Positions 22,501-35,100 of a stretch of 64,000 nt of DNA are shown piece by piece. The translations under genes were made by a program, and so were the position numbers. Source of the stretch: Undaria pinnatifida (taxonomy: Eukaryota; Sar; Phaeophyceae; Laminariales; Alariaceae); the NCBI GenBank assembly GCA_012845835.1, contig JABAKD010000019.1, positions 5,627,494 to 5,691,493 of the forward strand. Direction: 5' to 3'. The number at the start of each line of letters is the position of its first letter. Positions within the stretch are counted from its first letter, which is position 1. Under the pieces are notes generated by a model. That model was given only the letters and a program-made list of their open reading frames with translations. It was not told where the DNA came from and did not search any database.

Positions 22501-25500
22501 GGGGGGGGGAGTCGTGAGCGTGGAGAAGGAGGGGGAGAAGAACGGGGGGTAGGGGGGGGGTACTCCTTTATTGCGGGCACTCCTGTATTGCTTGCCTTAA
22601 TCATGTGACCATTGACCATCCATCCCCTTCGAGACGGGTCACCGTTCCTACTCCTAATAGAGAAGGAAAAGGAGAAGGAGAAGGAGGAGGGGGAGAGGGG
22701 GGAAGGAGGGGGGGGGGGACGGGAGGGGGGAAGGAGGAGGGGGGGGGCGCGGAGGAGCTCTAAACCTCACCCAAAAACTTACTTTGAGTAAAACTGAAAG
22801 TAGCAACCCGATGACCAAACTATTAGTAGGCATAAAAAAAGAAGACATGTTGCAAAACAAGACTCTTGACATTCCGACGATTTTGGGGTTAAGGAGCCCC
22901 CGCCATTCAGAACACATTTTCGCCAAAAAACGGTATACCTCCATCGCACTACGCGTCAACGAAATCTGCTACACTGGGAAGTTCCTCGATCGAGGATCTC
23001 GATCATTCGGAGAAAATGCTACGACTGGGGGGTCCCCTTCGGCGCCCTTTTTATTTATTGGCTCGGGGTCCCTCGCGCGAGTGACCCCCCCGCTTTTCCC
23101 TGCTGCCATAGGCTTTCGTGCGGATTTAATGCTTCGATATCAATCCCCAAAGGGATGGTTAGCCAGGCTGTGTCAAACGAATCGCCCAACTTGTTTTTGT
23201 GAGCGAGCTACAGAGTCACTCGTGCAAGTGGCTCAGACCGGGTAGTGAAGATTGGGGGATATCCCCTGCCGTAGCCTTGATCTCAGGGGGGGGGGGGGAT
23301 GCTACAACCCCTGTCACAGCACGCATCCCAGCGAAATTTTTCAAGCGATGGCGATGGCGATATAGACTTGAGCTATAAACTCGTTTTGGGCTGGTCGGTG
23401 TTACTTGCCGGGTAACATGCGCGGTGGCTAATTGCATTTTGCTTCGTTTTGTACGAGAGTTTTGTCCCCATTTTCAGCTTGGGACACCCCCGGCGCTTCA
23501 AGCAAACCACTTGCCGAAGACGAAGCTTTTAAATTGCTAGGATACAGCAAGACAGCATGCAGTACAGGAACCCTAATACGCAACAGGTTACTAATAAAGC
23601 CAGGCTGACAATTTACAGGAATAATCAGAAATCCGAGAGCTGATATACAGAAGATAGAGTAGAACGCACCCTCGCCCAACTCAGCATTTACGTTTCTTGC
23701 TATTTCCAAGTGTTTTATGTTGTGCATGCACCCCGACTCACACGTCGTACACGTTGACCCGCATGTCGTCGGACGCCGTGTACAACAGCGCACCGTTTGC
23801 TGAGAAGCATAAGCTGCGGATCGGCATCGCGTGCCCCTCAAGTTTCTGGTGCAGCTTCCCTTGCTGTGGGACGACGGAGGCGGCGTGTTTTCGACAAGAA
23901 TGGGAGCGGGGGGCATGGTGGGGGGGGGGGGGGGGAGGGTTGCTTTCCATCCCGTCCAGACGAACTAATAAGAACCACGATTGAAAAAAACTCCAGGACA
24001 CGGCAACGAAAATTATGAGGCAAGGCAACGCTTGTTAAGGTAAGGCAAGACGGGGCAAGGCAACGCACGGCAAGGCAAGGCAAGGCAAGGCAAGGCAAGG
24101 CAAGGCAAGGCAAGGCAAGGCAAGGCAAGGCAAGGCAAGGCAAGGCAAGGCAAGGCAAGGCAAGGCAAGGCAAGGCAAGGCAAGGCAAGGCAAGGCAAGG
24201 CAAGGCAAGGCAAGGCAAGGCAAGGCAAGGCCAGACGAGACGAGACGAGACGAGACGAGACGAGAAGAGACGCTCGACGGGACGGGACCGACCGGACAGG
24301 ACCGGACCGGACAGGGCAAGGCAAGACAAGACAAGACAAGACAAGACAATACAATACAAGACAAGGAAGGGCAAGGCACGGCAAGGCAAGGCAAGGCAAG
24401 GCAAGGCAAGGCAAGGCAAGGCAAGGCGAGGCAAGGCAAGGCAAAGCAAGGCAAGGCAAGGCAAGGCAAGGCAAGGCAAGGCAAGGCAAGGCAAGGCAAG
24501 GCAAGGCAAGGCAAGGCAAGGCAAGGCAAGGCAAGGCAAGGCAAGGCAAGGCAAGGCAAGGCAAGGCCAAAGAAACACACAATAAGACCAGACAAGACAA
24601 GACCAAGGCAAGAGAGCACGCAACAAAGTCAGACAAACCCTCACCGCAACGTCAAAGATGTTAACTAGCCCGTCCAGGCCACCGGAGGCCAAAAACTTGC
24701 TGTCCGGGCTAAAAGCGACGCTCATCACAAACTTGTCTCTCGTCTCCATCGAAGCCACCTGCCCTCCAAAAACAAAAACAAGACGAGACACGACGGCACG
24801 ACGCGCGGGGGGGCGGTGAGGGCGTGCAGTCGACATCGGCACAGCAACAATGACTTTGATTCTGTTGGGAGCGTGGGGGGGGGGTACAGCAAAGTAGTGG
24901 TATTATATTTATTTTTGGATAACCCGTTAGGAACCCAAAGAGAAGCGACCGATAATATGTCACGTTGGGTCTTCTCAATCGTCTATGAGTAGGGAGAGCG
25001 CGCAGCAGCAGTGTCAGCAAGATCATGCCGCGCCCGTGTCGTACGACTTTTTGTGGTTACAGTGCGGACAGCAACATTTTCCATCCCCCAATCGAGCATC
25101 AAGCAGTGGCCGATGCTGTAATCCCCATTCGGTTCAACCATTTTTTGCCTCCAGGGTCCCAGGAGGATGGGTTATATGGCGTTACTTTTTTTGAAGTGCG
25201 GCGGCACTGGACGCAGCGTAGGATTTGTTTTCAGGTTTCCACCGAACCTCGAAGCCTTCGCCTGATAACGGGGCTATAACCCAGGGCATGACGGTCGATT
25301 CATGTTATCGAGCGGAGCTATACCGGGCCGCCAACACCATCGATACTCCCGCTACCACTGATACTGCTTGACCGCTGCTGCAGGCTGCCACTGCTACCCT
25401 TCCTGCCGCTACTATCCTGCCGCCACTGGTAATGCCGGTGCTACTGCCATAACTGATATCGCTGCTACTGCTGCTACCGCTGCTACTGATGCTCTTGCTA

Positions 25501-26755
25501 TATAAATACGTGTACAAAATTGCAGCTGCTGCTCGGAGAAAGCTCCTCAGTTTTTCTCAGACGTATTTTTGAGCCTTTGCCGTGCTAGCTTGCGATGAGG
25601 ATCACCCCTCGGCTGGAAACTCCCTCATCTGGCTCCCCGGCCCCGACTGTGTCGGAGGGGGCCTCGGGCGTACTTGCACCGTGTCCGGGCTGCCGGCTGG
25701 CAGGGTGTGCTGTACTCGTTTTTTTGCAAAAACACTTCGAATACGTCAGCTGTGAATTCGTCCAGTTGAGCGGTCGATACTGAGTTTCAACAGTTGAGCG
25801 GTCTAGATTTAACGTTGCAAGCTGCGCGATTCATGAGTCTCGTGGCCAATACATACGTAAGAGTACTCGCGTGCAGGGGAGAAGAGAGGAAAGAGGTCCA
25901 GGTACATATGGTTGGCTAAAAATGATGATGCGGCAGCAGTATGTTCGAGGTACGAGGTGGTTTGGCGATTACTGCTGCAGCTGCTGTTGTAGTAGTCCTG
26001 CCATACTACCCGCCGGTACTCGTCGTATGTACCTGGCATACGATACGATAATCATGGATTTCTTGTCTTGCTTCCGACCGTTTCATTGCTTTCTCCCTTC
26101 AATATATACAAGCCCCCCCCGCACTCGCTCCACCTAATACTTGCAATATTATGAACCGATTTAATACCACACCGTACCCCTCGGCAGCAGTTTGTCACTT
26201 CTACGGTCCCTCTCCGCTTCGTTTACTACCTGTCTTACGGGCATGCGAGGAGCCGCAGGCGGGCTTCAGCCCGCCGCGGCGACGCCCCCGTGGTACGACC
26301 TATGATACCACTGTGGACAGTATGCCGAGGTAAAAACATGTCGTTTGACGGTCTAGCTTTGACCCGTCAAGGCCGCCTTATACCTAAATACTAGTTTTAG
26401 TGTGGGGATGTCCGTGACGGCTGCCCGTCAAGCAGCGAATGATTAATACGCTATGTTTAGTGTGGGCCTTGGTGGCTGCCCGTCAGGGGCAAGAGGGCCG
26501 TCAACCGGCATATTTGCTGAGGTGGTCGATGGCAAGCGCCGCACTCGCCTTCTTGTGCCCGTCCAGAGCCCAGAGGTTGACGGAGCCCTTTTGAGTCCCC
26601 GAAGCCAGCAGCTTGTCGTCTTTGCTCACCGCCAAGGTCCATGCCTCAACTGCCATGGCGAAGCGAGAAAGAGTGCGGGCACATGTGCGTTACAAGAGAA
26701 GCAACAACCGGTACACAACAGCAATAACACCAACACCTACACCACCACCATCACC

Positions 26756-26787
<32 letters not shown>

Positions 26788-29700
26788 CAACTACCCCGAC
26801 AATATCACGAGCAGTATCAACAACATTAACAGAAGCAGCGAAAATAACCATAGTAACAACAACACCGCCGACACCAGCACAACAATAACAACACCAACAA
26901 CGGCAAAAACAGCACCAACCACAGCACCACCACCGCCACCATCAACACACACCACCACCATCACCAAGACCTCCACCAACAAAGCAAAAGAAGCCAGCCG
27001 AGTGCAGCCGAGAGATTCCCACATACTCCGCGCATCCTACTTTAACTTCAACTTCAACCGCATGCTCGCACCACAAACGACAGCGTCAACAACGAAAACG
27101 TTTCCGCACAAATTTATCAGCGAGGGCTGCAAAAATCTTGGACCCGAGCTTCGGCAAAATGGTTGAAAAGTACTTCACTTAAACGCACCCACTATTTTGG
27201 GACACACTACTTGGAATTAGTTGAGGACAAGTTTCGTAGTCCTAACGGGCATACAACTCTTAGCCCGAACCCGACCCATACGGCCTGGCTTATTTATCGG
27301 ATTGAGCATGTACTAGAATCAAAACCCTAGCCCTAAGCCCAACCTCAATTCCGCCTGGGAAATACCTAAGAATAAACATTTAATGAAGAGCGAGTGTGGA
27401 CGATCAACCATTTTTTTGTCGAAGCAGAGGCAAGCCAATAAATACTGTTAGCAGACGCATGCTTCAGGGGTGCCCAATTTTTTTCCTAGTCTATTCCCTC
27501 GTTTGAGGAGCTCTATACGCCACCCAATCACAACGAAAGTGTAGCCCGATTAACAATCCGATACCCTAGGTATAGGCGAACCCTATAAAGCCGTTTGGGG
27601 CTGGTCGGTGATACTTTGCATGGTTACTTACGCGGGATTTTTATGAAATATTTAAAGAGCTAGCTGGTTAGCGTCCGTAGAAACGCCTATGTTCTACCTT
27701 TTCAACACGCAACACCCCCGGGATGTCAAGCCAACCACATCCCGCAGGGGAACCTTGCATACCGAAAAATACAGTACCACAAAAACGCTCTTCCAACGAT
27801 TTTGGGTACCTACTCAGTTAAGGAGTCCAGTCGATCAGAAATATTGACCAAAAAGTGCCACCATATCGTAGTACGCCTTGCTGCTGCGACCAGCGGCACT
27901 GCAAGCCGACTCACCTGGCCCAGGCTCCTCAACGGTGGTTAGTTCCCCGCTTTCCAAGTCCCAAAAACGGATACAGCTGTCTATTGAGCTTGTAACCGCT
28001 TCTGTCTCGATGGAGGCGGGAGTGAAGAGGGGGCGGGGAAGGAGGCAAGGGTTGGGGGTGAGGAGTGGGGGTGACAGCAATCGGCTAAGAAAGAATCCGG
28101 GGACAAAAAGGCCTGCCTAAATCGCAACGCAGGGGGTCCACTGCAAAAGGATGCCGGTGTGGACATCAAGCATTTGTCAGCCTCAGCTCTGCGAATACAC
28201 AGACACTACCGCTGCTGATACTACTGCTAAATACTGCTGCAGCACGTGCTCTACAGCACCAGCAAAGTACAGCAGAGCAGTACTACTACCACTACTGCTA
28301 CGACTATGCACTACCGCGACTACTAGCGCCACCTACTATCATCCTACCGCGCGACACAGCAGCATCTGATACCTTTTACCCTACTGTGCGGCGCTCGACA
28401 AGGTGTACAGCCTATTTTCACTGCTGCGTTAAAAAACGACTACATTTTCACCCCGTGTATTAACACTTGAGACAATATTTACTACAACGTACTACTACTG
28501 TGCGACGACGCGCATGTAAGGACGAACGGGCCGTACGATCCGTAGACGAAACCACGACCGAATGCATTCACACCTTTTCCCTGATTAAAGGACCTGATGC
28601 TCAGCACGCCTAGTCGGTGGCCCTTCAGAGAATGCACGGGAGCCAGGTCTGGAGTCCTGCCCCCCGCCAGCCGGACGAGAGAAAGGCGTGGCGCGGCGAA
28701 GAGGGGCGAAACACCGGGCAACAACAGCACGTATTAAATACCATGGTAGTGAATACGACTTGGCCCAAATTCAACGAGATGAGTGCACACAATGGAGGGT
28801 GGGTAAGCGTGTTGTGCTTGCCATGGCCCCATCCATCGCAGTTGCGCCGTTGCATCAGAACATACACTTCCAGGAAACAGACAAAAGAGCGTTCTCGGGG
28901 TATGATAAGACGCATGAAGCACAGCAGCAAGCTGCTGCAATTAACGACGATGCACCGCGCAAGATGGTACCAAGCAGCAACGGTGAGCGAGAGAGGGGGT
29001 GGGGGGTGTACCCGATATTCATGCACGGCCTTAGTCGTATGACCATAGACCCTCGCACCCCTACAATGCCGGGACGGAGCACGTCGGGTTGTCATCAACC
29101 AGGCAGACATTGTTATGTTGTTTTCACCAAGCGCGAAGCGCCTTGCGGTGTTCGACGAGCCGCATGAAGGGAGAGGGGAGGGGGGGGGGGGGGATAGGGA
29201 AAGAGAGGAGGAAAAAAGAGACACAGGCAGACACAGGCAAAGAAATACGCAAAAAATCACAGACATTGGCACAGGAACAACCAAAGACACAGAAAGACTG
29301 AGAACAAGAGAAGGAGGCGGAGAGACAGTCAGAGAGACATGGCAGAGAGACAGGCAGAGACTAGTAGAGAGACAGAGGGACAGGCAGTAAAGGTCAGCTC
29401 ACCATACTCTCGCTCGCTCGTCGACGCTCCCGGACAGAATATTGTCTCCCTCGGTCCATGCCACGCTCCAGATGCCTTCTTCGTGGGCGTTATCGGCTCG
29501 AGAAGTTGCTCGGAACTACAGCAGTAACAGTAAAACATGTGTCGTTCGTGAGCCGGAGGGTAGGGGCAGGTTGGGCGGCGGGCCGGGGGGGGGGCAGGGA
29601 AGTGGGGGGGGCACACAACACACGTCGCGCGACAGACTCAAGAAGCACATATCATATCCATCACCGATTGAGAGAAGCAACAAGACGGCAGCAAGTAGTG

Positions 29701-30186
29701 AGCGCCCAGCGGATCAAAGCGGCAGTCGGGCCGTCCGTAGCGATTCTTGTAGCGGTAATGTCATGCCATTATGTCGTTGCTTGCGGTGGAGTACCGCTGT
29801 GCCGTTGTGCTGCTATGCCATCGTGTACCTGGTAGTTTGTAAAAACGTCAACAACGAAAATATATATATGTACGTACCAGGTACCTGGTGAACCGCGGAG
29901 TACCTGCTGCTGCAGCTGTTGTTGTACTAGTATTATTACGAGGAGCGTGCGCCCCACTTGGCAGTACTTTCGCTGTTACGTGCGGGCATAGTCTAAGCTT
30001 GCACCTGGTACTGCTGTACGCTGCACCGCGGGTACAGCACGTAGTGCGGCGTTGTTCAAAACAAAGATCTTTCCGAGAGAGATGGTCCAAAAGTGCTCTG
30101 GGTTTGTCGCGGCTTGAGGCACATTGCAGGAACAACACAGCTCAACCCGATGAATGCAGCCCTACTTAGATAATTCAGCTCACCAT
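19548..30186 (-). CDS. SKI8: SKI8/WDR61 WD40-repeat protein (294 aa)
   Basis: SKI8 is a scaffold of the cytoplasmic Ski complex, which feeds mRNA to the exosome, and of the nuclear Paf1 elongation complex. Exons: 30186-30184 (ATG only, tentative), 29515-29403, 28656-28574, 28001-27915, 26649-26549, 24758-24645, 23863-23742, 22471-22379, 21805-21724, 19634-19548. The coding sum is exactly 295 codons including TGA. Residues line up almost without gaps to human WDR61: [166 protein letters not shown]. Seven WD blades are accounted for. Introns 1 to about 2 kb carry repeats. The intron after exon 5 starts with GC. Confidence 0.93.
20325..20860. repeat. Local duplications with a 49-bp triplicate
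   Basis: A block with CGGCATGGGTAGAG, ACAACCAGCAGAAC and GCGTGCTGAGCATTGCC occurs at 20,330-20,460 and again at 20,610-20,735. It is followed by three copies of a 49-base unit containing CTCGAGGCAGTCCCGACAGC and CATTGAGCCAG. Located in the last SKI8 intron. Confidence 0.85.
21000..21310. repeat. Diverged tandem duplication, unit of about 150 bp
   Basis: Two units share CCGGGGAGGATAG-GTCCCA, CGGGGACGA, CGGGTCGA and GCCGCCCC. They sit in the last SKI8 intron. No coding potential seen. Confidence 0.75.
22561..22665 (-). mobile_element. 5'-truncated LINE tail
   Basis: The minus strand reads [14 protein letters not shown]-like sequence then [11 protein letters not shown], matching the LINE 3' end at 9.1 kb ([13 protein letters not shown]). 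It ends GGAGTACCCCCCCC. Only about 100 bases remain. It lies in a SKI8 intron in the sense orientation. Confidence 0.75.
22845..22985. mobile_element. MITE family B fragment
   Basis: Contains CCGACGATTTTGGGGTTAAG and GAGCCCCCGCCATTCAG, then ACCTCCATCGCACTACGCGT, the reverse of the family core and one TIR. The other end is missing. Confidence 0.55.
23380..23520. repeat. Dispersed repeat family E (three copies)
   Basis: GTTTTGGGCTGGTCGGTGTT and, about 90 bases on, ACACCCCCGGCGCTTCAAGC recur at 27,590-27,750 and 52,810-52,980 in the same orientation and order (GGGCTGGT-GGTG ... CCGG-A-CATCAAGCCAACCACAT). All copies are in introns. The class is unknown. Confidence 0.55.
24020..24570. repeat. (GGCAA)n pentanucleotide array in a SKI8 intron
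   Basis: Two near-perfect GGCAA blocks flank a more variable stretch (GAGAC, CGGAC, AAGAC units, 24,235-24,365). It produces spurious Leu-Ala-Leu-Pro-Cys frames on minus. Confidence 0.95.
26335..26530. mobile_element. MITE family C, copy 1
   Basis: Bounded by GTCGTTTGACGG and CCGTCAACCGGCATATTTGC. The internal CTAAATACTAGTTTTAGTGTG and TGACGGCTGCCCGTCA match the 49.8-kb and 55.9-kb copies. It lies at the start of the SKI8 intron with the GC donor, about 20 bases from that donor. Confidence 0.65.
26547..26548 (-). other. GC splice donor in SKI8 (GC-AG intron)
   Basis: The exon ends CACAAGAAG and the intron starts GCGAGT. The matching acceptor is GAGGGCAG at 24,759. This junction gives [16 protein letters not shown], the same length as the WDR61 family here, and keeps phase 0. 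The nearby GT alternative (A/GTGCGG) shifts phase. Confidence 0.8.
26725..26965. repeat. AAC/ACC trinucleotide-rich tract
   Basis: About 240 bases made mostly of ACC, AAC and CAC units, in a SKI8 intron just upstream of the exon at 26,649. It creates a spurious Asn/Thr-rich plus-strand frame. Confidence 0.8.
29000..29175 (-). mobile_element. SINE-like copy C
   Basis: Reads on minus from the head (CATGCGGCTCGTCGAACACC) through GTGCTCCGTCCCGGCATTGT to GAATATCGGGTACACCCCCC. It lies in a SKI8 intron, sense to the gene. Confidence 0.8.
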
Positions 30187-31304
30187 GTCGCCGAGATAGG
30201 GTCGAGGAAAGCTCCTGTGGAAAGAGAGAGGAGTCTTGATACAAGCACACCCACACTCTGTCCTTGTGTCCTGTGGTGTCCTTCTTGGCCCACAATGGAG
30301 TTCCACGCTCACGGAAGGCGTCTCTTTTGGGGTCTTAGGGGCTCATTTATATCAACCAAAAGCCGGCCAGAAGAAAACTGAAAAGCGCGCGATCTTCGTG
30401 TCTTATCAACCGCCGTCTAGGAAGTGTGCAGCAGTAGCACATGTATCACTATGCCGCACACATGTTGCACAGCTCCTCATATTGCACTTCGGGCGCATCC
30501 TCTGCCCCAGAAACCCCAAGCTGCTTCGTGTGGTAGATGCTGCAATCGTGAGTTTTTTCCCCAATTCTTTTTCCCTGAGCCAGTGTGCGGTCCCAAGGAT
30601 CCACCATCGGGGAGTGTCGTTGCGTTGTTGCAGTATCAGATATGTGGGAGAATTCATGTCGAGGAAGATACACGGAGCTACCTCTTTGGTTTGAGCCCTT
30701 CTTGGTTGCTGCTGTAACGTTAAACACAGGCTTTAATCAGGCTTATGTTTCCTCCAGAGTGCGAGCAGGCAAAAACTGCCAAGGAACGGTTGCCAACGGC
30801 GTAACGGCGTTCGTTGCACACTCTCCGTGTAGGAGAGCTGCATTGCAATCCAGCAGCAGCATTCCTCGTAGCAGCAGCAAGTAGCAGATCATCGCAGCTA
30901 TGGAGAATATTTTCAAGAATGCAGCCAGTCCACCGACTGCCGGGATCATAAGTGGCGCCAGACGGCGTTGTTGCTGTGTACTCCGTGCCTCGCGTGATAG
31001 CGCGACAGCAGCCGCCGATGCAAAAACGGTAAACAACGTCAACGAACTGAAATCTTTCAGTTTCATCCCAGGTTGGTAAACAACGAAACTAAAGCTTTTT
31101 GTTTGCCACGGTTTCGCGTAGGTTGCCTGTTACTGATAGCTTTGATGTGTTGCTTATTGCCGTGGTGTGCACACCTTGCCACTTGACTGCCAGCAATCAG
31201 AAAACTGCAGCGACAAGTGTAGGAAATATCCTCTCTGCCCCTTAGAGATTACGTTCCATTGCCGCACGTCGTTCAGGAAACCCGTCTACACTACCGCTGT
31301 AAAG

Positions 31305-31445
31305 CAACGACGTCGTTTGGCGGTGTAGTTGTGACCCGTCAAGGCCTCTATAGACGTCAGCAGCTAGCGCAAATATCGGGGGGCTCTTGACGGCTGTCGT
31401 CAAGAGGCAACAGTTCCGTCACCCGGCAGATTTATTACCAGGTGT
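31305..31445. mobile_element. MITE family C, copy 2 (degenerate)
   Basis: GTCGTTTGGCGG, GTGACCCGTCAAGGCCTC, CTTGACGGCTG and CCGTCACCCGGCAGATTTAT line up with the copy at 26.3 kb. Confidence 0.5.
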
Positions 31446-31504
31446 AGCTGTAATAATAAATGACACGGCGCAGCTGAAACCGCGTGTAGGATCGAGACGG
31501 GGTA

Positions 31505-31890
31505 AAACACCGGTAAAACAAATGTCATATCATATGATACCAGGTAGTATATTACTTCGAAGTATAACACAAAAAAGGTGAAGTTTGCGTTAAAAATACG
31601 TGGACAGCAGTAAATTTGAACCAAAAACCAACGTTGCCAGACGATTTGACACCGAAAAATAACTCTGTCACACGAAACGGTGCCCCAAGAGTGAGTGAAG
31701 TAAAACAAATCTCATATCGTATGATACCAGGTAGTATATCCAGGTAGTATATTATAACACAAAAAAGGTAAAGTTTGCGTTAAAAGTACGTGGACAGCAG
31801 TAAATATGAACAAAAAACAAACGTTGCCAGACGATTTGGCACCGAAAAATAACACTGTCACACGAAACGGTGCCCCAAGAGTGAGTGAAG
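31505..31890. repeat. Tandem duplication, unit of about 190 bp
   Basis: Two nearly identical units each contain ATGATACCAGGTAGTATAT, AAGTTTGCGTTAAAA, CGTGGACAGCAGTAAAT and CGAAACGGTGCCCCAAGAGT. High similarity points to a recent event. Confidence 0.9.
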
Positions 31891-32119
31891 ACACAAAGAA
31901 ACGAAAAGCTACTCGTACTAGTACTACATCGCATGTCGCGTTGTCATTTTACATGGCGCGGGAACCGCCACACGAACGACACGCTAAAACAAAATCTCTC
32001 CCTACATTCCGACAACGACGCTTTCCCACAAAGCCCGCCAACGTAAAGAGGTGAAGTCGGGGGCGGGCGGGGGGGGGGGGGGGGGGGGAGGGGGCGTCAT
32101 GCCCACTCCCACCATTCCA

Positions 32120-35100
32120 CTACAAACCCCCGCTTCTCGCTCCCTGCGATGCGCTGAACGCGGCCACCTCTTTCCCCCACGCCTCCACCGTCTCTCGCCG
32201 CCGCTTCGAAAAAACGGCCGACCGAGCGCACGCGGCCTTGACGAGGCGCCTCACAGCCTCCCCAGCGGCACCATCCGCCCTAAGCAGTGTTCTCGATTCC
32301 ACCGCGGTGCCATCTCTCGGACTATTGGTGCTGACGCCGCTACCACCATCACTGCCGCCGCTACCGCTACCATTACCGCTACCACCACCACCGTCACCTG
32401 CTCGACCACCGTGTTCCACGGCGCCAACAACAGCGACGAAAAACACCTCCTCGTTGTCAGGGCCGAGCTTCGCGGACAAAAGGTCTGCCAGTAGTGCGCA
32501 AGCCCGCGGAAACTTCTTACTCCCACCACCACCACCACCGCTGCCGCCGCCACCGCCGACAAGGTGCGGGCGCAGCTTCCCGAGGGCCACCGACACATCC
32601 ACAACCGCCGCCCCCCCCTTGCTCCCTTTGGGACTACCCGCCCGCACCGCCGCCGCTGTCGCAGCCCCCGGCGACCCCGACGGCACCACCCCTGGCGACC
32701 CTGCATGCAACGCGCCAGCCACCACCCGAAGCTGGGGATGGACCGTAGCCGTGCACGCGCCACCTGAAGATTCTCCCGCGAGGTCACCCGTTCCAGTAAG
32801 CGCCGAACCTCGAACACCGTTCCCGCCCGTCGCTCCCGCCACCAGCTTCGTGGCGGGCGCCGAATCTCCGTTGGAAGCAACCTCCTCCGTCGCCTTCCCC
32901 TCCACCACCACACCCGACACTACCCCCCCCCCTCTCTCCGAGGCCGCCCCGCGACCGCGATCACCCCTGCTACCACCGCCGGGAATGTCGGGCGGTGGAA
33001 CATCAGCGTACAGGTCAAACACGGCTCTGCCCTTAAGTCCGCCGCGGTGACCCCCACCACCGCTCCCAAACCCCTCACCCCGTGCCCCCCCTGTCCCCGA
33101 TACCGCAGGAACTCCCGACAGCAGCGAGTCAGAGCCAAGCCGTGGTCTTTTCGCCGACATCGGCACAGCAGCAGCGCTAGCAGCGGAACCCGTCTCTCCG
33201 ATGTCGAGACCCCGACTCACCCCACGCACATCTACCCCCCTTCTTACCCCCCCAACCCCCGCCGCCGCCCCCGCTGCCCCAGCCGTACCAACCAGTACCC
33301 TCCCCCCGACCCCCCCCGCTCCAGTCCCCCCCGCCCCCACCGCTACCGCCGCCTTGACGGGGTGGTGACCGGCCATCCAGTCAAAGGGGGCATCAGCCGG
33401 AAAGCCTCGCCGCCTGAGGCCATCCGTGAAGATGCGTTCGGCGCGCGAGTAGTCCGCCGTCTCCCCGAGGCGGAGGTTTCTCACGTAGGACAGGTACTCG
33501 GCGAGAGCCGGGAGCCCTCTGCAGAGAGATTCCGCGGTCTTGGGAAGCAGGGGGCGGAGGGAGGAAGGGTGGGGGCGGGGACGGGAAAGGGAGTGTCGAG
33601 AGCGGAGGGGAACGGGGCGAGGAGGGTAGGGGGAGCGCGGGGGAGGGAGTCAGAGTGAGGAGGGAGGGGGGCGCGATGCAGGCGGTCAATATACATCTGA
33701 AACGCCGCGGCGCTTCTTGATATATTGGCTTGCAACAGACACAAGAAATTTGCACCGTGGGAGCAAAGGGATGGTAACGGTGTCCACGACTTGTCCAGAA
33801 GGTCGCTGAGGGTAAAACCTCCAGCGTGTTGAGCTAGAAGCAAACGCACTGACTAAAAAAAACAAGGGCATGACAACGCTTCGAAACGTGGCAGAAGCGC
33901 GCGTATGTAGGGACCCACTTTTGACCAATATTTCACCTGCTACGGCCCGGCCCCGAGAAAACACACCCGTGGATCAGAATTAAGACAATGTTGCAAATGC
34001 GGCATCCGCAGCAGAAGTAGCCGCCGCAGCCGCCGCCACCGCCGCCGCAGCAGCAGCCGCAGTAGCATCAACAGCAGCAGTAGCAGCGGCCAGCCCTCAC
34101 CTCTTCTGTCTTCGAGCGCTGGATTTTTTCCATGTGGGCCTCTCTTGTCTTCGCCGTCAGCCCCTGCCACGGAAGCTTTCCCTATATATTGGGGGACAAC
34201 AGCAGGCGAGAGAGGGGTGAGAGCGGGGGGGGGGGGAGTGACATCAAGGGACAGTCGGTACAAGCGACAGCAAACACAAACAGGTCCTGCAGTAAGGGCG
34301 ACAACGAGTCATCCCGATGTCGTTTGGTGCGTTACAACCCTTCGCTACTGCAACACACTATTATATCAAATTTTAGGTGGTTTCTCCCCATATACGTTGG
34401 TGCAATCGTAAAGCCCAATGTTCAATACACAAGAGCAGGCGGAAGCACACCCAACTAAAGGACTCCCTCGAGCCGGGGAGTCTGAAAAAACACAAACAAT
34501 AGAAAAAGCCGATGATGCATCACATCTTACTCATACGTAGCGCCGAGGGTTCGAAACGAGAAGGCTTCAAGTGCGGAAATGACAAAAAACAAAATAATCT
34601 GCCGACTCGAACTGCCATCCAGGGTTAACCCCTCCCCCGATTGCTGTCTCTGGGGTGACCACACCAGAAAACAAAGTAACTCATTGGCGTTGTCATCCAT
34701 AACTAAGAAAGTAGGCACAAGGTGCCGGAGTCCATCTTACGAGCAGTTCTTGGAAGGATGCAATTCACCCTTTATGCGACTCGCCGAACACCTCACGGCG
34801 TGTCGCGCTTGGTGCAAGCAATGTCTGCTTGGTTGGTGAAAACCCGACGTGCTCCGTCCGGGCATAGTAGGGATGCGAGGGTCTACGGTCATACGACTAC
34901 GGCCATGCATGAATATAGAGTACACCGCCCCCCCCTCCCCCCCTTCTTCGCCTCCCCACACACCAAAAAAAACATTTTCTCACCCGCACAAGATAGACTA
35001 AAACGTAGGCCAAGCTTTCCAGGTCGCACCGCCGTGTCTGGCGCCCCCCGGCATGCGCGGCCACGCTGAGGTATCTCACGCTTCCAACGAGACCAGTCGG

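Larger units (their letters stand above)
30187..32119. other. Intergenic region upstream of SKI8, downstream of the CK1-like kinase gene
   Basis: This is the presumed SKI8 promoter side (both neighbours are on minus). A pyrimidine tract ending CCACAG around 30,220 (minus) could be the acceptor of a 5' untranslated exon that contains the SKI8 ATG. The region also holds a family C MITE and a tandem duplication. Nothing else recognised. Confidence 0.55.

Noticed and set aside
24013-24842. Leu-Ala-Leu-Pro-Cys repeat proteins on minus
   Set aside because: These are translations of the (GGCAA)n array; only the SKI8 exon at 24,645-24,758 is coding.
28002-28080. Longer SKI8 exon starting at an earlier acceptor (CTTAG near 28,085)
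   Set aside because: It keeps phase only with a weak donor in the exon before, and adds about 24 Pro/Leu residues read from a pyrimidine tract. The chosen junction gives family length exactly.
32238-33050. 270-residue plus-strand reading frame
   Set aside because: It is antisense to the GC-rich, low-complexity tail of the CK1-like kinase and has no recognisable domain.
33690-33850. Possible extra kinase exon (FTLSDLLDKSW)
   Set aside because: The flanking exons join directly as KTEE/TAESLCRGLP and match the CK1 fold. This sequence instead resembles a dispersed repeat also seen near 53.79 kb.
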